Assembly (NCBI GenBank): GCA_943788775.1
Contig: CALSRO010000005.1
Location: 804,088 to 868,087, forward strand
Origin: an uncultured Flavobacteriales bacterium
Lineage (GTDB): Bacteria; Bacteroidota; Bacteroidia; Flavobacteriales_G; Salibacteraceae
DNA length: 64,000 nt
Direction of reading: 5' to 3'
In this document: positions 62,302 through 64,000 of the stretch, in pieces
Numbering within the stretch: position 1 is the stretch's first letter
Layout of the letters: every line of letters starts with the position of its first letter
Translations under genes and position numbers: made by a program
Notes under the pieces: generated by a model
Database searches by the model: none
Told to the model about the DNA's origin: nothing
Seen by the model: only the letters and a program-made list of their open reading frames with translations

Positions 62302-62309
62302 CAAATTTA
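62302..62309 (-). promoter_or_regulatory. -7 element built on the kynA stop codon
   Basis: On the minus strand TAAATTTG (62309-62302) is a perfect TAnnTTTG match, and its first three bases are the TAA stop of the dioxygenase gene. The GTG of the DUF1801 gene follows after 4 nt. Confidence 0.45.
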
Positions 62310-63251
62310 TAGAATTTTACAAGTCTCCAAATTGTCAACACCCCAGTTTTCCAATTCCTTTTCTGTCCATAAATCGGGAAAGAAAATGCGTTTTTGATAT
62401 TTTGGGTGCATGTATTTCTGCCATTCGCTGCCACCTGTTGCTTCGGCCTTTTCCTTTCCACTGTTCAGGTACTTACCAGCTGCCTTATAGTGAGCCATTA
62501 CCCATCGCACGTTCACCGTATGATCATAATGGCGCATAGCGTTTTGCAACTCTATATTTGCCTTGTCTTCTTCAGGTAAGGACTTGAACTTGGTCCAAAG
62601 GTTCAGGGTATTATACGTCTGCATGAATCGGATGAAATCGCCCATGTATCGTTTTTCGAATAGGCTTAACAATGCTGATTTCTTACCCGTGGTGTAATCC
62701 TTTCCTGCTGCTTGCCAATATAAATGATCAAAGGCATGTTCAAAGGGTGTGTCCCGATCGATGGTAGCTCGGAAACGGATATCAATGAGGTTGATTAATT
62801 CCGTAGAGGCAAATTCTATCATTCGATACTGAGCGCTCTGGAATCCGCTAGCCGGTGTCAGTGTGGTGCGGAATTTCATGTATTGTTCTACTTCCATTCC
62901 GTCTCCCATTACGCTGAATGAAGAACTCAAGACATCAAAATAGCGACTGATTCGACCTAGGCGCTCTGCGAAAAATTTAGTGGTGATTTCATCCTTGTAG
63001 GCAATTTGTTCAATCTCCCATAAAATCATTTTAAACAACAGCTCATTTACTTGATGATACATGATGAACACCATTTCATCTGGTTCAGTAGTGCGCTGAT
63101 TTTGAAGTCCCAAAAGGGAGTCAGTTTTTATATAATCCCAGTAAGTGATTGGAGTAGAGTGCAATAATCCTTCAAGGTGGACATCCAGATTTTGCCCCAT
63201 AGCCGTGAATTTTTTATTCAATGCTTCTAATAGTTCTTCTCGTTTGGCCAT
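62307..63251 (-). CDS. kynA: Tryptophan 2,3-dioxygenase
   Basis: Haem enzyme that opens the tryptophan indole ring to N-formylkynurenine, first step of the kynurenine pathway. The 314-residue protein contains TYWDYIKTDSLLGLQNQ, DEMVFIMYHQVNELLFK, LTPASGFQSAQYRMIEF, the VRWVMAHYKAAG block carrying the likely haem-ligand His, and TGGSEWQKYMHP. Length is normal for the bacterial family. No other kynurenine gene is in the window. A CACATTTG box on the minus strand lies 19 nt upstream of the ATG. Confidence 0.93.
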   Translation of the reverse strand: MAKREELLEALNKKFTAMGQNLDVHLEGLLHSTPITYWDYIKTDSLLGLQNQRTTEPDEMVFIMYHQVNELLFKMILWEIEQIAYKDEITTKFFAERLGRISRYFDVLSSSFSVMGDGMEVEQYMKFRTTLTPASGFQSAQYRMIEFASTELINLIDIRFRATIDRDTPFEHAFDHLYWQAAGKDYTTGKKSALLSLFEKRYMGDFIRFMQTYNTLNLWTKFKSLPEEDKANIELQNAMRHYDHTVNVRWVMAHYKAAGKYLNSGKEKAEATGGSEWQKYMHPKYQKRIFFPDLWTEKELENWGVDNLETCKIL

Positions 63252-63343
63252 TTGAGTTGAGTTTTGGCAAATGTGATAGAAAGCATTGAAATAGGAGGAA
63301 TGACTTTTGTCAGATCGAGCGATTGTTGATGAATTGTCGATGA

Positions 63344-64000
63344 TTGCTCGCTAGATTCACAAAAAACTACCTTCACAGATACTACCTTCATGCCATCGAA
63401 ATCACTGATCTCATAGCTACAGCGGCCAGGTTTGTAAATAACACAAACAGCAACATTTTCCTGACAGGAAAGGCAGGAACGGGGGAAAACAACCTTCCTC
63501 AGGGATCTTGCACAGAAAACGCACAAGCGATTTGTAATCTTAGCTCCCACGGGCATTGCAGCATTAAATGCCAAAGGTGTTACCATTCATTCCCAGTTTT
63601 TATTGCCGCTCGGAGCCTTCATCCCAACGCGTGACCCATCAGGCACCGTTTCAGATTCATGTGCATTTTACACACAGAATTCATTGGTCCGAAAACATCC
63701 TTTGAACAGCGTCCGTAAGCAGGTACTTCGTGACATTGATTTGTTGATTATCGATGAAGTAAGTATGCTTCGTGCAGATGTGCTTGATGCCATCGATTTT
63801 CGGTTGAAACACGCTAGAAGAAACTACAATCAACCCTTTGGTGGGGTACAAGTTTTAATGATTGGAGATCTGTTTCAGCTTCCACCAATCGTACGAGACC
63901 ACGAATGGGATGTGTTAAGGAACTACTACCAAACCATCTGGTTTTTTGATGCACAGGCGCTGCAGCAAAGCGGTTTCGTATATATTGAATTGGATAAATA
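63344..64000 (+). pseudogene. PIF1/RecD-like helicase, 5' part, frameshifted at Walker A, 3' end outside window
   Basis: The first frame reads EITDLIATAARFVNNTNSN and FLTGKAGTG, then is lost at GGGGG (63481-63485). Removing one G restores KTTFLRDLAQ and continues to the window edge with LAPTGIAALNAKG, LLIIDEVSMLRADVL (Walker B) and LMIGDLFQLPPIV. These are the PIF1-like helicase motifs. The 5' end is unclear: a TTG at 63344 is in the first frame, and the ATG at 63390 is in the downstream frame. A missing base near 63394 and an extra G would be compensating. Sequencing error or decay are both possible. Confidence 0.75.

Noticed and set aside
63227..63586. 119-codon minus-strand ORF
   Set aside because: Overlaps the start of kynA and the helicase coding strand; the helicase motifs on the plus strand are clear.

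Overview
The window is a chromosomal segment of a member of the Bacteroidota, most likely a marine or free-living Flavobacteriales-type organism. The evidence is the number of type IX secretion (T9SS) C-terminal sorting domains of type A and type B, SprB-like and PKD-like repeats, recurrent TAnnTTTG -7 promoter elements with near absence of Shine-Dalgarno sequences, a PadR/PspC pair, a fused E1 alpha-beta dehydrogenase, and dispersed intergenic repeats of the kind common in this phylum. Family-level placement cannot be settled from the sequence alone.

Layout. 1-5.4 kb: a partial DUF3667 membrane protein diverges from a surface-glycan operon. That operon holds a glycosyltransferase, all four enzymes for GDP-D-glycero-D-manno-heptose (hddA, gmhA, hddC, gmhB) and a sulfotransferase. 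5.4-8.6 kb: a MORN-repeat protein, a stray T9SS tail fragment, a T9SS protein interrupted by an in-frame TAG, and a higBA-type toxin-antitoxin module. 8.7-19 kb: mnmA, a lipoprotein, an S9A oligopeptidase, a LamG/SprB-repeat adhesin, a small transaldolase, an Nramp-related transporter lacking the canonical metal motif, and another T9SS protein. 19-28.6 kb: an ABC-F factor, then three tandem paralogous T9SS type B proteins of about 825 residues with mosaic identity. 28.6-37.4 kb: an OmpA-like lipoprotein, padR-pspC with a nested operator-like palindrome, a branched-chain 2-oxoacid dehydrogenase E1 fusion, an outer-membrane barrel, an AlgX/AlgJ-like protein and a glycosyltransferase. 37.3-42.6 kb (minus): a mutL, rhomboid, rhomboid, nuclease-fold, MCE-lipoprotein operon. 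42.7-48.2 kb: an OmpA-like protein, a DEAD-box helicase, a 1.2-kb gene-free repeat region, tgt and an LptF/G permease.

48.3-51.7 kb is the most remarkable part. Three translationally coupled genes encode an HMG-CoA reductase fused to an APH/choline-kinase-like kinase, a CDP-archaeol-synthase (CarS)-like CTP transferase, and a CDP-alcohol phosphatidyltransferase. Together they look like a self-contained alcohol-to-phospholipid-headgroup route with an isoprenoid or archaeal flavour. This functional reading is inference.

51.7-64 kb: a DUF819 transporter, a DnaJ-domain membrane protein, a Smr protein, rnpB (RNase P RNA) with promoter and terminator, a PgpH-type 7TM-HD phosphodiesterase, a thiolase, a small membrane protein, an NlpC/P60 peptidase, a TfoX-like protein, a large lipoprotein, a DUF1801 protein, tryptophan 2,3-dioxygenase, and a PIF1/RecD-like helicase truncated by the window end and frameshifted at its Walker A motif. 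No tRNA, rRNA operon, CRISPR array, prophage or intact insertion sequence was seen.

A window-wide theme is that about a dozen genes have a TAnnTTTG-like -7 element only 4-9 nt before the start codon (ATG, GTG or TTG), which implies leaderless or nearly leaderless mRNAs.
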